From: Streptomyces sp. BV286
Lineage (GTDB): Bacteria > Actinomycetota > Actinomycetes > Streptomycetales > Streptomycetaceae
NCBI RefSeq assembly: GCF_019090165.1
Contig: NZ_JAHRIB010000056.1
Location: 1-64,000 of the forward strand
Direction: 5' to 3'
Length of the DNA: 64,000 nt
The position numbers and the translations under genes are program-made. Positions 1 to 8,007 of the stretch are shown here, one piece after another. The notes beneath the pieces were generated by a model, which saw only the letters and a list, made by a program, of their open reading frames with translations, made no database searches and was not told where the DNA came from. Each line of letters starts with the position of its first letter. The stretch's first letter is position 1.

Positions 1-20
1 CCCCCGGGCTCTCCCGGGGG
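1..20. terminator. GC-rich hairpin at window edge
   Basis: CCCCCGGG (1-8) and CCCGGGGG (13-20) form a perfect 8-bp stem around a CTCT loop. It is probably the terminator of a gene lying left of the window. No T-tract follows, which is common in Streptomyces. Confidence 0.45.
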
Positions 21-355
21 CGGGGCGGCCCGTCGCCTCCAGGGGACAGCCGCGGCCCGTCGCCGACCACCGGACCGTAGCGCGGCCCGGGCCCACCGAC
101 GGCGCCGTGCGCGCCACACCTGCGCGCACCCTTCGGGACAGGACAGGACACGACAGGGCCGGACGCCGTCCCGGTGCGGCGTTTCCGGGCCTGCGCGTCA
201 CCCGCTCGGGCGCCCGCATGGCACGAATGGTGTCCGGCGGCGCGCGCCCCGGCCGAGTGCGGGCTCTGATGGGCTGAGGGGCATGCCGGTCGTGCCCCGC
301 CTCCGCCGCCGCACACGGGCGTGAGGTCCCCAGCCGGCCGGAGGAGACCGAGTCC
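21..355. other. Intergenic region, no gene seen
   Basis: No convincing coding stretch. It contains a short GGACA-rich run near 134-160 and ends in the ribosome binding site GGAGGAG (340-346) of the next gene, 9 bases before its ATG. Confidence 0.5.
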
Positions 356-973
356 ATGCGCCTGCGCCGTACCGCCCGCGTCCTGTCCGCCACCGCCCTC
401 ACCGCCCTCTCACTCGGCACCGCCGCGGCGGCCGCGGCGGCGAACCCGGCCGCCGAGGTCAGCCCGCGCACCGTGGCTCCCGGCGGCACCGTCACCGTCT
501 CCGTGACCTGCGAACCGACCGGCGGGCCGCCGCCCGCGACCATCGACGCCACCTCGCAGGCCTTCGAGCACGGCACCGTCCAGCTGCACAAGGCGGAGGG
601 CGGCGCCGACGGCGGCCCCGAGGGCAAGGGCGGTCCCGCGGGCGGCCCCGCCTACAGCGGCACCGCCCGGATCGCGCCCGCCGCGAACTTCGAGGACGGC
701 GGACCCGAGAGTGCCGGGAAGACCTCCGAGTGGAGCGCGGAAGGCGTCTGCCCGGCCGCGCCCGGCGGCGAGGGCAAGCAGTGGAGCGCGTCCTTCACGG
801 TGTCCCGCGAGAGCTCCCGCGGCACCGGGATGCAGCACGGCGTACACGCCGGTGAGGGCGGAGCCTTCACCGACTCCACGATCGCGCTGGTCACCGGCGG
901 TGTCCTGATCGCCGGCGCGTTCGGCGCCGCGGTGCACAAACTGCGCCACCGGGAGTCGTCCGCCGACGGCTGA
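356..973 (+). CDS. Secreted, C-terminally membrane-anchored protein of unknown function
   Basis: I do not recognise a named family. The 205-residue product starts with a Sec signal peptide (MRLRR, then a long Ala-rich hydrophobic core to about residue 29). The exported part is rich in Gly, Pro and Ala, with only two cysteines (C52 and C132) that could pair in a disulfide. Residues about 174-195 form one membrane helix followed by a basic KLRHRE tail, so the chain probably stays anchored with its bulk outside the cell. The start is supported by GGAGGAG nine bases upstream. It looks monocistronic. Proteins of this design are common in Streptomyces and usually have no assigned role. Confidence 0.8.
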   Translation: MRLRRTARVLSATALTALSLGTAAAAAAANPAAEVSPRTVAPGGTVTVSVTCEPTGGPPPATIDATSQAFEHGTVQLHKAEGGADGGPEGKGGPAGGPAYSGTARIAPAANFEDGGPESAGKTSEWSAEGVCPAAPGGEGKQWSASFTVSRESSRGTGMQHGVHAGEGGAFTDSTIALVTGGVLIAGAFGAAVHKLRHRESSADG

Positions 974-1132
974 GTTGGCGGCGCGGATCACTGGGTACTG
1001 AGAACTCAGGGGCACAACCAGCACCGTGGGAATCACGACGGTCCACGGACGGACGGTCCGGAGGCCGGTATGTCCGGGGCCCGGCCCGTCCGGGAACCGG
1101 CGGGCCAGGGGCGACTGCGCGGAGGTACACAG

Positions 1133-2374
1133 ATGCGGCGGACCGATCCGGAAGGGCACGGACCTGTCCGTTACGGCCCGTCCCCGCCGGGCCACGGACT
1201 GCCGTTGCCGCCCGGACTCGCCGCCGCCGCGACGGGCGCGCACACCGAACCGACCGGCGGCAGCCCCGCCCTGCTGGACGCGGCCCGCGGTTACTGGGCC
1301 CGGCGTGGACTGCCCGCCGACCGGGCCCGCACCGTCGCGGCTCCCGGCGCCCCCGCCCTGCTCCTCGCCCTGACCGCCGCGCTCGGCGGTGACGTGCTGG
1401 TGCCCCGCCCCTGCGCGGCCTGGTGGGCGCCCCAGGCCCGCCTCCTGGGCAGCTCCGTGTTCCCGGTGGGGACGCCCGTCGAGTGCGGCGGGGTCCCCGA
1501 CCCGTACGCCCTGCTGGAGACCGTCCGCCGGGTGCGTGCCGAGGGCGGCGACCCGCGACTGCTCGTCCTGTCCGTGGCCGACGACCCCGCCGCCACCGTC
1601 GCGCCGCCCGAATTCGTCCACGAGACCATCGAGGCCGCCGCGGGCGAGGGCCTGCACGTGGTCAGCGACGAGACCTGGCGCGACACACTGCACGACCCGC
1701 ACGACACCGTGCTGCTCAGCCCCGCCGAGATGCTGCCCGAGCGGGTCACGGTCCTCACCGACCTCTGCGGCCCGTTCCTCCCGTCGGGCTGGCCCGCCGC
1801 GATCGCCCGTTTCCCCGGCAACGACACCGGCACCCTGCTGCGCGACCGTGTGCTCGACGTCCTCACCGCGCTCGGGGCCCGCATTGCCGCACCGGTCGCC
1901 GCGGCCGCCGCGTACGCCCTCGACGAACCCGACGAGATCACGCACCGCCTCGCCGCGTCCGTACGGCTGCACGCGAGGGTGGCCGCCGCCGCCCACCGGT
2001 CGCTCGTCGCGGCGGGCGCCCACGTCCGGCCCCCGCGGGCGGGCCGCCACCTGTACGCCGACCTCGGCCCGCTGCGGTCCGCGCTCACCGCGCACGACGT
2101 CGGCGACGCGCAGGAGCTTGAGGACTTCCTCACCGCCCGTCTCGGCATGCCGGCGCCCGGCGGCCACCGCTTCGGCGACGACCTCGGCGCCCTGCGCGTA
2201 CGCCTGGCCACCGGACCGTTCCTCGGCTCAACCGACGAGGAGCGCATGGCGTCTCTCATGTCACCCGAACCACTGGAATTGCCGCATGTGGACAGCGCGT
2301 TGAGTCTCCTGGGATCGACCTTCGACGATCTCCGCGACGATGACGACGCTCGGCGACGGGAGTCCCCTCGATGA
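1133..2374 (+). CDS. Aminotransferase class I/II-fold protein lacking the PLP lysine (no lysine at all)
   Basis: The 413-residue product has the layout of fold-type I PLP enzymes: a helical N-terminus, SDETWRD at 178-184 (the place of the SDE-Y motif that contacts the PLP ring) and a segment at 205-226 that lines up with the SLSK...G.R.G active-site loop. At the Schiff-base position it reads TDLC (209-212), so the catalytic lysine is a cysteine. The whole protein contains no lysine, and the usual NP.NPTG loop is degenerate (SVADDPAATVAP). A normal transaminase reaction is therefore unlikely; a binding or regulatory role is inference. ATG 1133 was chosen for GGAGG at 1121-1125, seven bases upstream. 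Its TGA overlaps the next ATG by four bases, so the two are probably translationally coupled. Confidence 0.8.
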   Translation: MRRTDPEGHGPVRYGPSPPGHGLPLPPGLAAAATGAHTEPTGGSPALLDAARGYWARRGLPADRARTVAAPGAPALLLALTAALGGDVLVPRPCAAWWAPQARLLGSSVFPVGTPVECGGVPDPYALLETVRRVRAEGGDPRLLVLSVADDPAATVAPPEFVHETIEAAAGEGLHVVSDETWRDTLHDPHDTVLLSPAEMLPERVTVLTDLCGPFLPSGWPAAIARFPGNDTGTLLRDRVLDVLTALGARIAAPVAAAAAYALDEPDEITHRLAASVRLHARVAAAAHRSLVAAGAHVRPPRAGRHLYADLGPLRSALTAHDVGDAQELEDFLTARLGMPAPGGHRFGDDLGALRVRLATGPFLGSTDEERMASLMSPEPLELPHVDSALSLLGSTFDDLRDDDDARRRESPR

Positions 2375-3444
2375 CGCAGCAGTCCGAGTCGACCACGACC
2401 ACCACGACCACCCTCACGACAACCCTGACGACCACGGCGCCCTCGTCCCGGCCCGCCTCCGCACCCGACACCGGAACACCGCTCTCCGAGCCACGTCCGC
2501 TCCGCGAACGGCGTGTCTGGCCCCGGTCGTTCGCCGACCGGCTCACCGCCCCGCTGCCGGGGATCAGCGGCTTCGCGCGGTTCGCCCGCGAGGGGGCGCT
2601 CCGGCCGGGGTCCGAGGGGCTCGCCGACGTGTCCCGACTGCCGTACGAGCCGGGCCCGCTGCCCCGCGTGGGCGCGGACACGATCGCCGTCTCCTGGGCG
2701 GGACACGCCAGTTGGGTGGTCCGGATCGGCGGCCTCACCGTGCTCACCGACCCGGTGTGGTCCCGCAAGATCCTCGGAACCCCCGCCCGGATCACCCCCG
2801 TCGGGGTGCCCTGGAGCGCGCTGCCGCGCGTCGACGCGGTCGTCATCAGCCACAACCACTACGACCACCTGGACGCCCCCACCCTGCGCCGGCTCCCGCG
2901 CGACACCCCGGTGTTCGTCCCGGCCGGGCTCGGCCGCTGGTTCAGGCGCCGCCGCTTCACGCACGTCACCGAGCTCGACTGGTGGGAGGCGGCCGAACTC
3001 GGCGGTGTCCGCCTGGACTTCGTGCCGGCCCACCACTGGTCCAAGCGCAGCCTCCATGACACCTGCCGCACACTGTGGGGCGGCTGGATGCTGACCGCGC
3101 CCGACGGCCGGCGGGTGTACTTCGCGGGTGACACGGGATACGGCCACTGGTTCTCCCGGATCGGCGCCCGCTACCCGGGCATCGACCTGGCGCTCCTGCC
3201 GATCGGCGCGTACGACCCCCGCTGGTGGCTGAGCGACGTGCACTGCGATCCGGAGGACGCGGTACGCGCGGCCCAGGACCTCGGCGCCCGGCGGATGGCC
3301 CCCATGCACTGGGGCACCTTCATCCTGTCGGCCGAGCCCGTCATGGAGCCGCTCACCCGCGTACGCGCGGCCTGGGAGAAGGCGGGCCTGCCCCGCGAAG
3401 ACCTGTGGGACCTCCCGGTGGGAGCCTCCCGCACCCTCCCCTGA
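2371..3444 (+). CDS. MBL-fold metal-dependent hydrolase (NAPE-PLD/UlaG-like)
   Basis: A 357-residue metallo-beta-lactamase-fold protein. The signature HNHYDH is at 161-166, followed by further likely metal ligands in VPAHHWS, FAGDTGYG and PMHWGTF. The WAGHAS...TDPVWS start of the domain (109-131) is typical of the NAPE-PLD-like/UlaG branch, which hydrolyses phosphodiester or lactone substrates; the substrate here is unknown. Residues 9-23 are almost pure threonine and precede a Pro/Ser-rich stretch, so the first 40 residues are probably disordered. No signal peptide is obvious. It overlaps the lysine-free aminotransferase-fold gene by four bases and they very likely form an operon. Confidence 0.88.
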   Translation: MTQQSESTTTTTTTLTTTLTTTAPSSRPASAPDTGTPLSEPRPLRERRVWPRSFADRLTAPLPGISGFARFAREGALRPGSEGLADVSRLPYEPGPLPRVGADTIAVSWAGHASWVVRIGGLTVLTDPVWSRKILGTPARITPVGVPWSALPRVDAVVISHNHYDHLDAPTLRRLPRDTPVFVPAGLGRWFRRRRFTHVTELDWWEAAELGGVRLDFVPAHHWSKRSLHDTCRTLWGGWMLTAPDGRRVYFAGDTGYGHWFSRIGARYPGIDLALLPIGAYDPRWWLSDVHCDPEDAVRAAQDLGARRMAPMHWGTFILSAEPVMEPLTRVRAAWEKAGLPREDLWDLPVGASRTLP

Positions 3445-3485
3445 CCGCCCCGCCGGCCCCGCGCCCTCGTCAGCAGCCCGCTCCG

Positions 3486-3530
3486 GTCACGAACGCGCCC
3501 ACCAGCTCCGCGCCCGTCACGAACGCGCCC
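3486..3530. repeat. 15-bp direct repeat
   Basis: GTCACGAACGCGCCC occurs at 3486-3500 and again at 3516-3530, a 30-base period, in the convergent intergenic region between the two MBL operons. Confidence 0.7.
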
Positions 3531-3534
3531 CGTC

Positions 3535-3577
3535 AGGGGCGCGGGGAACGGCGCGCCCAGCCACGACGGACCCGCGG
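3535..3577 (+). repeat. Dispersed GC-rich intergenic element, copy A
   Basis: AGGGGCGCGGGGAACGGCGC followed by GCCCAGCCACGACGG. This belongs to a family (core GGGGCGCGGGGA) seen again near 13641, 24559, 30283 and, inverted, 51420. It sits just past the end of the first MBL gene and may act as a terminator. Confidence 0.6.
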
Positions 3578-3618
3578 CCCGAAGACGTCACGGGCCCCCA
3601 CGACCGGCCCGGGGCGGG

Positions 3619-3657
3619 TGTCGCGGACCGCTGTCGCGGACCGCTATCGCGGAGCGC
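3619..3657. repeat. 13-bp tandem repeat, three units
   Basis: TGTCGCGGACCGC at 3619-3631 and 3632-3644, then TATCGCGGAGCGC at 3645-3657. The third unit runs into the last codons and stop of the DedA gene, so repeat slippage could alter that C-terminus. Confidence 0.75.
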
Positions 3658-4270
3658 TCCGCACCCGGCGCCAGAGGCCGGGCGCCACGCTGATCACCAC
3701 GGTCAGGACCACGGCCGCGGCCACGCCCTCCCACGGCTCCTTGAACAGGGAGCCGCCGAGCACTCCGATGAGCTGGTACGTCGCGGCCCACGCGAGACAG
3801 GCCGGTGCGTTCCCGTGGACGAAGCGCCGCATCGGCCACTTCGCCATCAGACAGGCGAGCATCACCGGGATGCGCCCCGCGGGCACCAGCCGGGACAGCA
3901 CCAGCACCGCGACGCCGTGGTCGGCGAGCTTCTCCTGGGCCTGGGCGAGCCGGTCCTCCGGAGCCCGGTCGCGGATCGCCGCGAGCCAGCGCGAGCCGTT
4001 CTTCGACTTCATGCCGCGGCGTCCGAGCCAGTACAGGGAGATGTCCCCGAGGAACGCCGCCAGGGACGCCACCGCGAAGACCATCAGCATCGAGAAGGGC
4101 GCCGTCCGGTGGAAGGCCACCACCGCCGCCGAACTCACCAGCGCCCCCGTCGGGACCACCGGCACCAGCGCGCCGATCAGCACCAGCAGGAACAGCGACG
4201 GATAGCCGAGCGCCTGCTGGGTGAACTCCGTCGGCACGCTCGTGACCGCGGTGGCGAGCACCTGTCTCAC
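3644..4270 (-). CDS. DedA family (VTT domain) membrane protein
   Basis: A 208-residue polytopic membrane protein with four to five hydrophobic stretches. The DedA/VTT family is visible in FLGDISLYWLGRRG (about 73-86) and SRLVPAGRIPVMLA (about 126-139), the re-entrant region carrying the conserved arginines. DedA proteins are implicated in moving lipids such as undecaprenyl phosphate or phosphatidylethanolamine across the cytoplasmic membrane; that role is family knowledge. Its ATG overlaps the stop of the upstream MBL gene (4 bp), so the pair is one operon. The stop codon lies in a 13-bp tandem repeat. Confidence 0.88.
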   Translation of the reverse strand: MRQVLATAVTSVPTEFTQQALGYPSLFLLVLIGALVPVVPTGALVSSAAVVAFHRTAPFSMLMVFAVASLAAFLGDISLYWLGRRGMKSKNGSRWLAAIRDRAPEDRLAQAQEKLADHGVAVLVLSRLVPAGRIPVMLACLMAKWPMRRFVHGNAPACLAWAATYQLIGVLGGSLFKEPWEGVAAAVVLTVVISVAPGLWRRVRSAPR

Positions 4271-5106
4271 CGTGCTTCGCCCTCCCGATCGTCGTCGCCC
4301 CGGCCGCCCGGCGCGTCCCCCGGGGAAGAGCGGTACCCCGCGACCCGCGGTCGCACACGCTCGCCGTGGTCGAGCCGGTGCACCGTCACGTCGGGCGCAC
4401 GCTCGGCGGCCAGGCGCACGAACTCGGCACCGGGCGCATGGAATTCATGGGGGCGCACGGCGTCCATCCCGATCGGCCAGTACGTGCCGTAGTGCACCGG
4501 CACCGCACTCCCGGGCCGCAACCGCCCCAGCGCCTCGGCGGCCCGGCCGGCGTCCAGGTGTCCCTCGCCCAGATACGGCCCCCAGCCGCCGACGGGCAGC
4601 AGCGCCACGTCGACCGGCCCGACCTCCTTCGCCATGTCCTCGAACAGACCCGTGTCCCCGGCGAAGTACGTCCGGGCCTCGCCCTCGACGACGTAGCCGA
4701 GGGCGGGTGCGCGATGCGGCCCGACCGGCAGCCGCCGCCCGTCGTGCTGTGCGGAGACGACCCGTACGTCCAGGTCACCGACCTGGACACGGTCGCCGGG
4801 CGCCACCTCGGTGAGCCGCAGATGGCCGAGCCTGCGCAGCCCGGTCACCGCCCGCGGGGCGCCGCGCGGTACCAGCAGCCGGGTGCCCGGAGCGAGCCGG
4901 GCCAGCGAGGGGACGTGCAGATGGTCGGCGTGCAGATGCGAGACGAGCGCCACGTCAGCGACGGTCGCCTCGGCCGGGGGCGGCGCCCCCCGGCGCCTGC
5001 GCAGATGTGCGAGCCGGCGCGCGAAGAGCGGGTCGGTGAGCACACGTGTGCCCGAGTCCTCGACCGTGCAGGTGGCGTGACCCCACCAAGTGATCTCCAC
5101 CGGCAC
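4267..5106 (-). CDS. MBL-fold metal-dependent hydrolase
   Basis: A 279-residue metallo-beta-lactamase-fold protein of the same branch as the gene at 2371. HLHADH at 57-62 is the metal-binding motif, WWGHATCTV near the start is the typical first strand pair, and FAGDTGLF and VPVHYGTYWP supply later ligands. The GTG start is supported by AAGGAGG seven bases upstream. It is the first gene of an operon with the DedA protein (4-bp overlap). The pairing of an NAPE-PLD-like hydrolase with a putative lipid transporter hints at phospholipid or lipid-carrier metabolism, but this is inference. Confidence 0.88.
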   Translation of the reverse strand: MPVEITWWGHATCTVEDSGTRVLTDPLFARRLAHLRRRRGAPPPAEATVADVALVSHLHADHLHVPSLARLAPGTRLLVPRGAPRAVTGLRRLGHLRLTEVAPGDRVQVGDLDVRVVSAQHDGRRLPVGPHRAPALGYVVEGEARTYFAGDTGLFEDMAKEVGPVDVALLPVGGWGPYLGEGHLDAGRAAEALGRLRPGSAVPVHYGTYWPIGMDAVRPHEFHAPGAEFVRLAAERAPDVTVHRLDHGERVRPRVAGYRSSPGDAPGGRGDDDREGEAR

Positions 5107-5190
5107 TCCTTTGCCTCCTTCGCGCGACTCCCCCCGAGCCTACGGGCAGGAGTAGGGTCGGCGACGAAACCCGGAGGTGAGGGGGACGCC

Positions 5191-5616
5191 ATGGGAGACA
5201 CGCGCCGTGCCTCCGGCACGCTTCGCGTGACGACGATCGCCAGTCTGACGCCGTTGGAGGAGCTGGACGCGGACCCCTTCCTGGTGGACTCGCGCAGCCA
5301 GCACGCCATGTGCGCGCGCTGGGCCGCCGAGCGGGGTTACGTGGTCACCCGCGAGCTGCTCCTGCGGGGGCTGCGGCCCGACCACTGCGCGCTCTGGGAG
5401 GACGCCGAGGCGGGCCTCGTGGACCTGTTCGTCGCCCCCAGCCGCCGGGTTCTGGAGCGGGCCCTCGCCTCGGTCGACGAGTTCACCGCGGAGTGCGCCC
5501 GGCGCGGTGTGCGGGTCGAGACGGTCGGGCACGCGGAACCCGCGTACGACGCCCAGATGAAGGCCCGGGTCCACCGCCGGCTGTCGATGCCGACGGCCGG
5601 GTACGACGGCCGCTGA
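5191..5616 (+). CDS. Small protein resembling a degenerate resolvase N-terminal domain
   Basis: The 141-residue product has the rhythm of the serine-recombinase catalytic domain: DSRSQHAMCARWAAERGY resembles the S..Q...C..WA...GY segment, EAGLVDLFVAPSRRVLERA resembles the loop describing dispensable steps, and RRGVRVETVG is the following strand. No YxRVS motif with the nucleophilic serine is present and there is no DNA-binding tail, so recombinase activity is unlikely. It stands alone between unrelated genes. ATG 5191 is preceded by GGAGG (5173-5177) and a G-run closer to the start. The family call is by eye and tentative. Confidence 0.6.
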   Translation: MGDTRRASGTLRVTTIASLTPLEELDADPFLVDSRSQHAMCARWAAERGYVVTRELLLRGLRPDHCALWEDAEAGLVDLFVAPSRRVLERALASVDEFTAECARRGVRVETVGHAEPAYDAQMKARVHRRLSMPTAGYDGR

Positions 5617-5752
5617 CCGTCACCCCGTACCGACGGTGGCCCCGGGCGACGGGCACGCTCTCGTGCGCCGCCGAAGCACCTCGCCGCGTGTGACAGGGTT
5701 GGGCCCGGGTCCGCCGGCGGGAGGGCGGACGTGGACGTGAGGCGGGCGTGAC

Positions 5753-7837
5753 GTGGGCAGGGAACGATGGCGGAGCCTTGGCAGCGCGGTCTGGCGGAGC
5801 GTCGCCGTGTGGGCCGTGTCCACGGTCACCATGCTGGCGCTCGCCGGGATCCTGCCGGACTTCAGGCTCCAGTCCACGGACGGTGACAGCGCCACCCGTA
5901 TCGCCGCCACCGCCGCGCTCGGCGCCGGCGCCTTCGGTCTCCTCTCCTCCGTCGTGTGGCCCCTCCTCGTGCGGGCCCTGCTCCTCGTCCCCGCCCTGGT
6001 CCTCGGGCTGCTCGTCTTCTTCCTGAACGGCTCGCTCCTGCTCCTCGCCCTGCGTCTCGACCCGTCGGGACAGAGCGAGGCCGCCCCGGAGACCGCCGTG
6101 GTGGTCGCCGCGGTGATGTCGGCGGTCGCCTCGGCCACCGGCGGCGCCCTGGCCGTGCGGGACGACGACGCGTACAGACGCAGGCTGTACCGGCTGTTCG
6201 ACCGCCGGCGCCGGGGGAGGACGCCGCCCGCCGAGGGCCCGCCGACGCCCGGCACCGTCTTCCTGCAACTGGACGGGGTGGGGCACGACGTGCTCCTGGA
6301 CGCGGTCGGACGCGGTCTCATGCCCACCGTGGCCGCCTGGCTCGGCGAGAACCAGGAATCCCGCGGCACCCACCGGATCATCCCCTGGCGCACCGACTGG
6401 TCGAGCCAGACCGGTGCCAGCCAGCTCGGCATCCTGCACGGTTCCAACCACGACGTGCCCGCCTTCCGCTGGTACGAGAAGGACAGCCAGGAGATCGTGG
6501 TCTGCAACCGGCCCACCAGCGCCGCGGAACTCCAGCGCCGGGCCATCGAGCACACCGGCGACGGCGGTCTGCTCACCGTGGACGGCGCGAGCCGCGGCAA
6601 CCTCTTCAGCGGCGGCGCCGAGCAGCTCGCCCTGGTGCTCTCCGTGGCCGCCAGGAGGGGCCGGGAGAACCGCTCCCGGGCGGGTTACTTCGTGTATTTC
6701 TCCGACCCCGCCAACGCCGTCCGTACCGCCCTGTCCTTCGTCGCCGACGTCGGCCGTGAGATCGGCGAGTCCACCCGGGCCCGGCTCGGCAAGAGGCGCC
6801 CCAGGGTCGGCCGCGGCGGCCTGTACCCGTTCATCCGCGCCTTCGCGACCGTCGTCGAACGGGACGTCGTCGTCACGGCGGTGATCGGGGACATGCTCGC
6901 CGGACGTTCCTCGGTGTACGCGGACCTCGTCGCGTACGACGAGGTGGCGCACCACTCCGGCCCGCGCAGCCGTGACGCGGAGAAGGTCCTCCAGCGGCTG
7001 GACCGATCGCTGGCCCTGATCGCGCAGGTCGCCGAGCACGCCCCGCGCGCGTACCGCGTGGTCCTGCTGTCCGACCACGGCCAGAGCCCCGGCGAGACGT
7101 TCCGGGCCCGCTACGGACTGGGGCTCGGCGAGCTGGTCCGGGCCGGCTGCGGGCTGCCCGTGCCCCGCAAGGCCCGGCGCACCCACAGCGGCGCCGAGGC
7201 CAGGTCGGCCGTACGGGCCGCGCTGCGCAGGCCCGTGGAGGAGGGCGGCGAACAGTACCGCCCGACCGGCCCCGCCTCGGAGCCCCTCGTGCTGGCCTCC
7301 GGCAACCTCGGCCTGGTGTCCTTCCCGGACGTGCCGCACCGGATGAGCCGCGAGGAGATCGACGCCCGGCATCCGGCCCTGCTCACCACCCTGGCCAACC
7401 ATCCGGGCGTCGGCTTCGTGCTCGTGCGCAGCGAGGAGCACGGCGGCCTCGTGCTCGGCGCGCACGGCGCCGCGATCCCCCTGGACGAACTCGACGACGA
7501 CCCGGGTCCGCTGGCCGACTTCGGGCCGGGAGCCGCCGACGCCGTGCGCCGCACGCACACGTTCCCGCACACCGCGGACATCATGGTCAACTCCTGGTAC
7601 GACCCCGAGGAGGGCGAGGTGCTCGCGTTCGAGGAGCAGATCGGCTCGCACGGCGGTCTCGGGGGTGCACAGGGCCGCCCTTTCCTGATGTCGCCGCTCA
7701 CGTTCTCCCCGCCCGTCCAGGCCGGGGAGGAACTGGTCGGCGCCGAGCAGGTGCACCAGGTTCTGCGCCGGTGGCTGCGTGAGTGCGACGGCCCGCAGGT
7801 GCCCATCGAGGTCCGTCCCGGGCGGAAGGCCGCCTGA
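5753..7837 (+). CDS. Phage-holin-like membrane domain fused to an alkaline phosphatase-superfamily domain
   Basis: A 694-residue chain. Residues about 10-150 contain four hydrophobic helices of the holin superfamily 4-2 type. From about residue 165 follows a metal-dependent phosphodiesterase/pyrophosphatase domain of the alkaline phosphatase superfamily, with expected ligands in LQLDGVG, SSQTGAS (nucleophile Thr or Ser), YDEVAHH, LLSDHGQS and IGSHGG. A complete two-metal site therefore appears present. It is probably an inner-membrane enzyme acting on a phosphodiester or sulfate outside or at the membrane; the substrate is unknown. Despite the holin label there is no prophage context. The GTG start has no strong ribosome binding site, so the exact N-terminus is uncertain. 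Confidence 0.82.
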   Translation: MGRERWRSLGSAVWRSVAVWAVSTVTMLALAGILPDFRLQSTDGDSATRIAATAALGAGAFGLLSSVVWPLLVRALLLVPALVLGLLVFFLNGSLLLLALRLDPSGQSEAAPETAVVVAAVMSAVASATGGALAVRDDDAYRRRLYRLFDRRRRGRTPPAEGPPTPGTVFLQLDGVGHDVLLDAVGRGLMPTVAAWLGENQESRGTHRIIPWRTDWSSQTGASQLGILHGSNHDVPAFRWYEKDSQEIVVCNRPTSAAELQRRAIEHTGDGGLLTVDGASRGNLFSGGAEQLALVLSVAARRGRENRSRAGYFVYFSDPANAVRTALSFVADVGREIGESTRARLGKRRPRVGRGGLYPFIRAFATVVERDVVVTAVIGDMLAGRSSVYADLVAYDEVAHHSGPRSRDAEKVLQRLDRSLALIAQVAEHAPRAYRVVLLSDHGQSPGETFRARYGLGLGELVRAGCGLPVPRKARRTHSGAEARSAVRAALRRPVEEGGEQYRPTGPASEPLVLASGNLGLVSFPDVPHRMSREEIDARHPALLTTLANHPGVGFVLVRSEEHGGLVLGAHGAAIPLDELDDDPGPLADFGPGAADAVRRTHTFPHTADIMVNSWYDPEEGEVLAFEEQIGSHGGLGGAQGRPFLMSPLTFSPPVQAGEELVGAEQVHQVLRRWLRECDGPQVPIEVRPGRKAA

Positions 7838-8007
7838 CCGGGCGGGCGGCGGGCGGTCCCGGTGCGCCGGGCGGCTCCGGTGGTACGGGCAGGCGCCGGG
7901 CTCCGGAAAAATGGGCTGCGGCCCGGCACCGGAACCGCCCACACTGTTCGTATCGGACATCGCGCAGCTGTGCGCCCTCCCCTCGAACACACTCCAGGAG
8001 CCGTTGC

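Noticed and set aside
998..1009. CTGAG-AA-CTCAG dyad as a HAIR or other operator of the aminotransferase-fold gene
   Set aside because: Arms are only 5 bp and the spacing does not match HAIR; too weak to claim.
410..2167. 585-codon open frame on the minus strand opposite the aminotransferase-fold gene
   Set aside because: Arg/Gly/Ala-rich shadow typical of the antisense of GC-rich genes; no motif, no start signal, and it runs across two real genes.
3619..3657. Short tandem repeats as a CRISPR array
   Set aside because: Units are contiguous 13-mers with no spacers and no cas genes; it is a simple tandem repeat.
5753..6200. Prophage suggested by the holin-like domain
   Set aside because: No phage structural, integrase or lysis genes nearby; the domain is fused to a phosphatase, a known chromosomal arrangement in Streptomyces.
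5483..7990. 835-codon minus-strand open frame opposite the holin/phosphatase gene
   Set aside because: Antisense shadow of a motif-confirmed gene, with no recognisable domain of its own.
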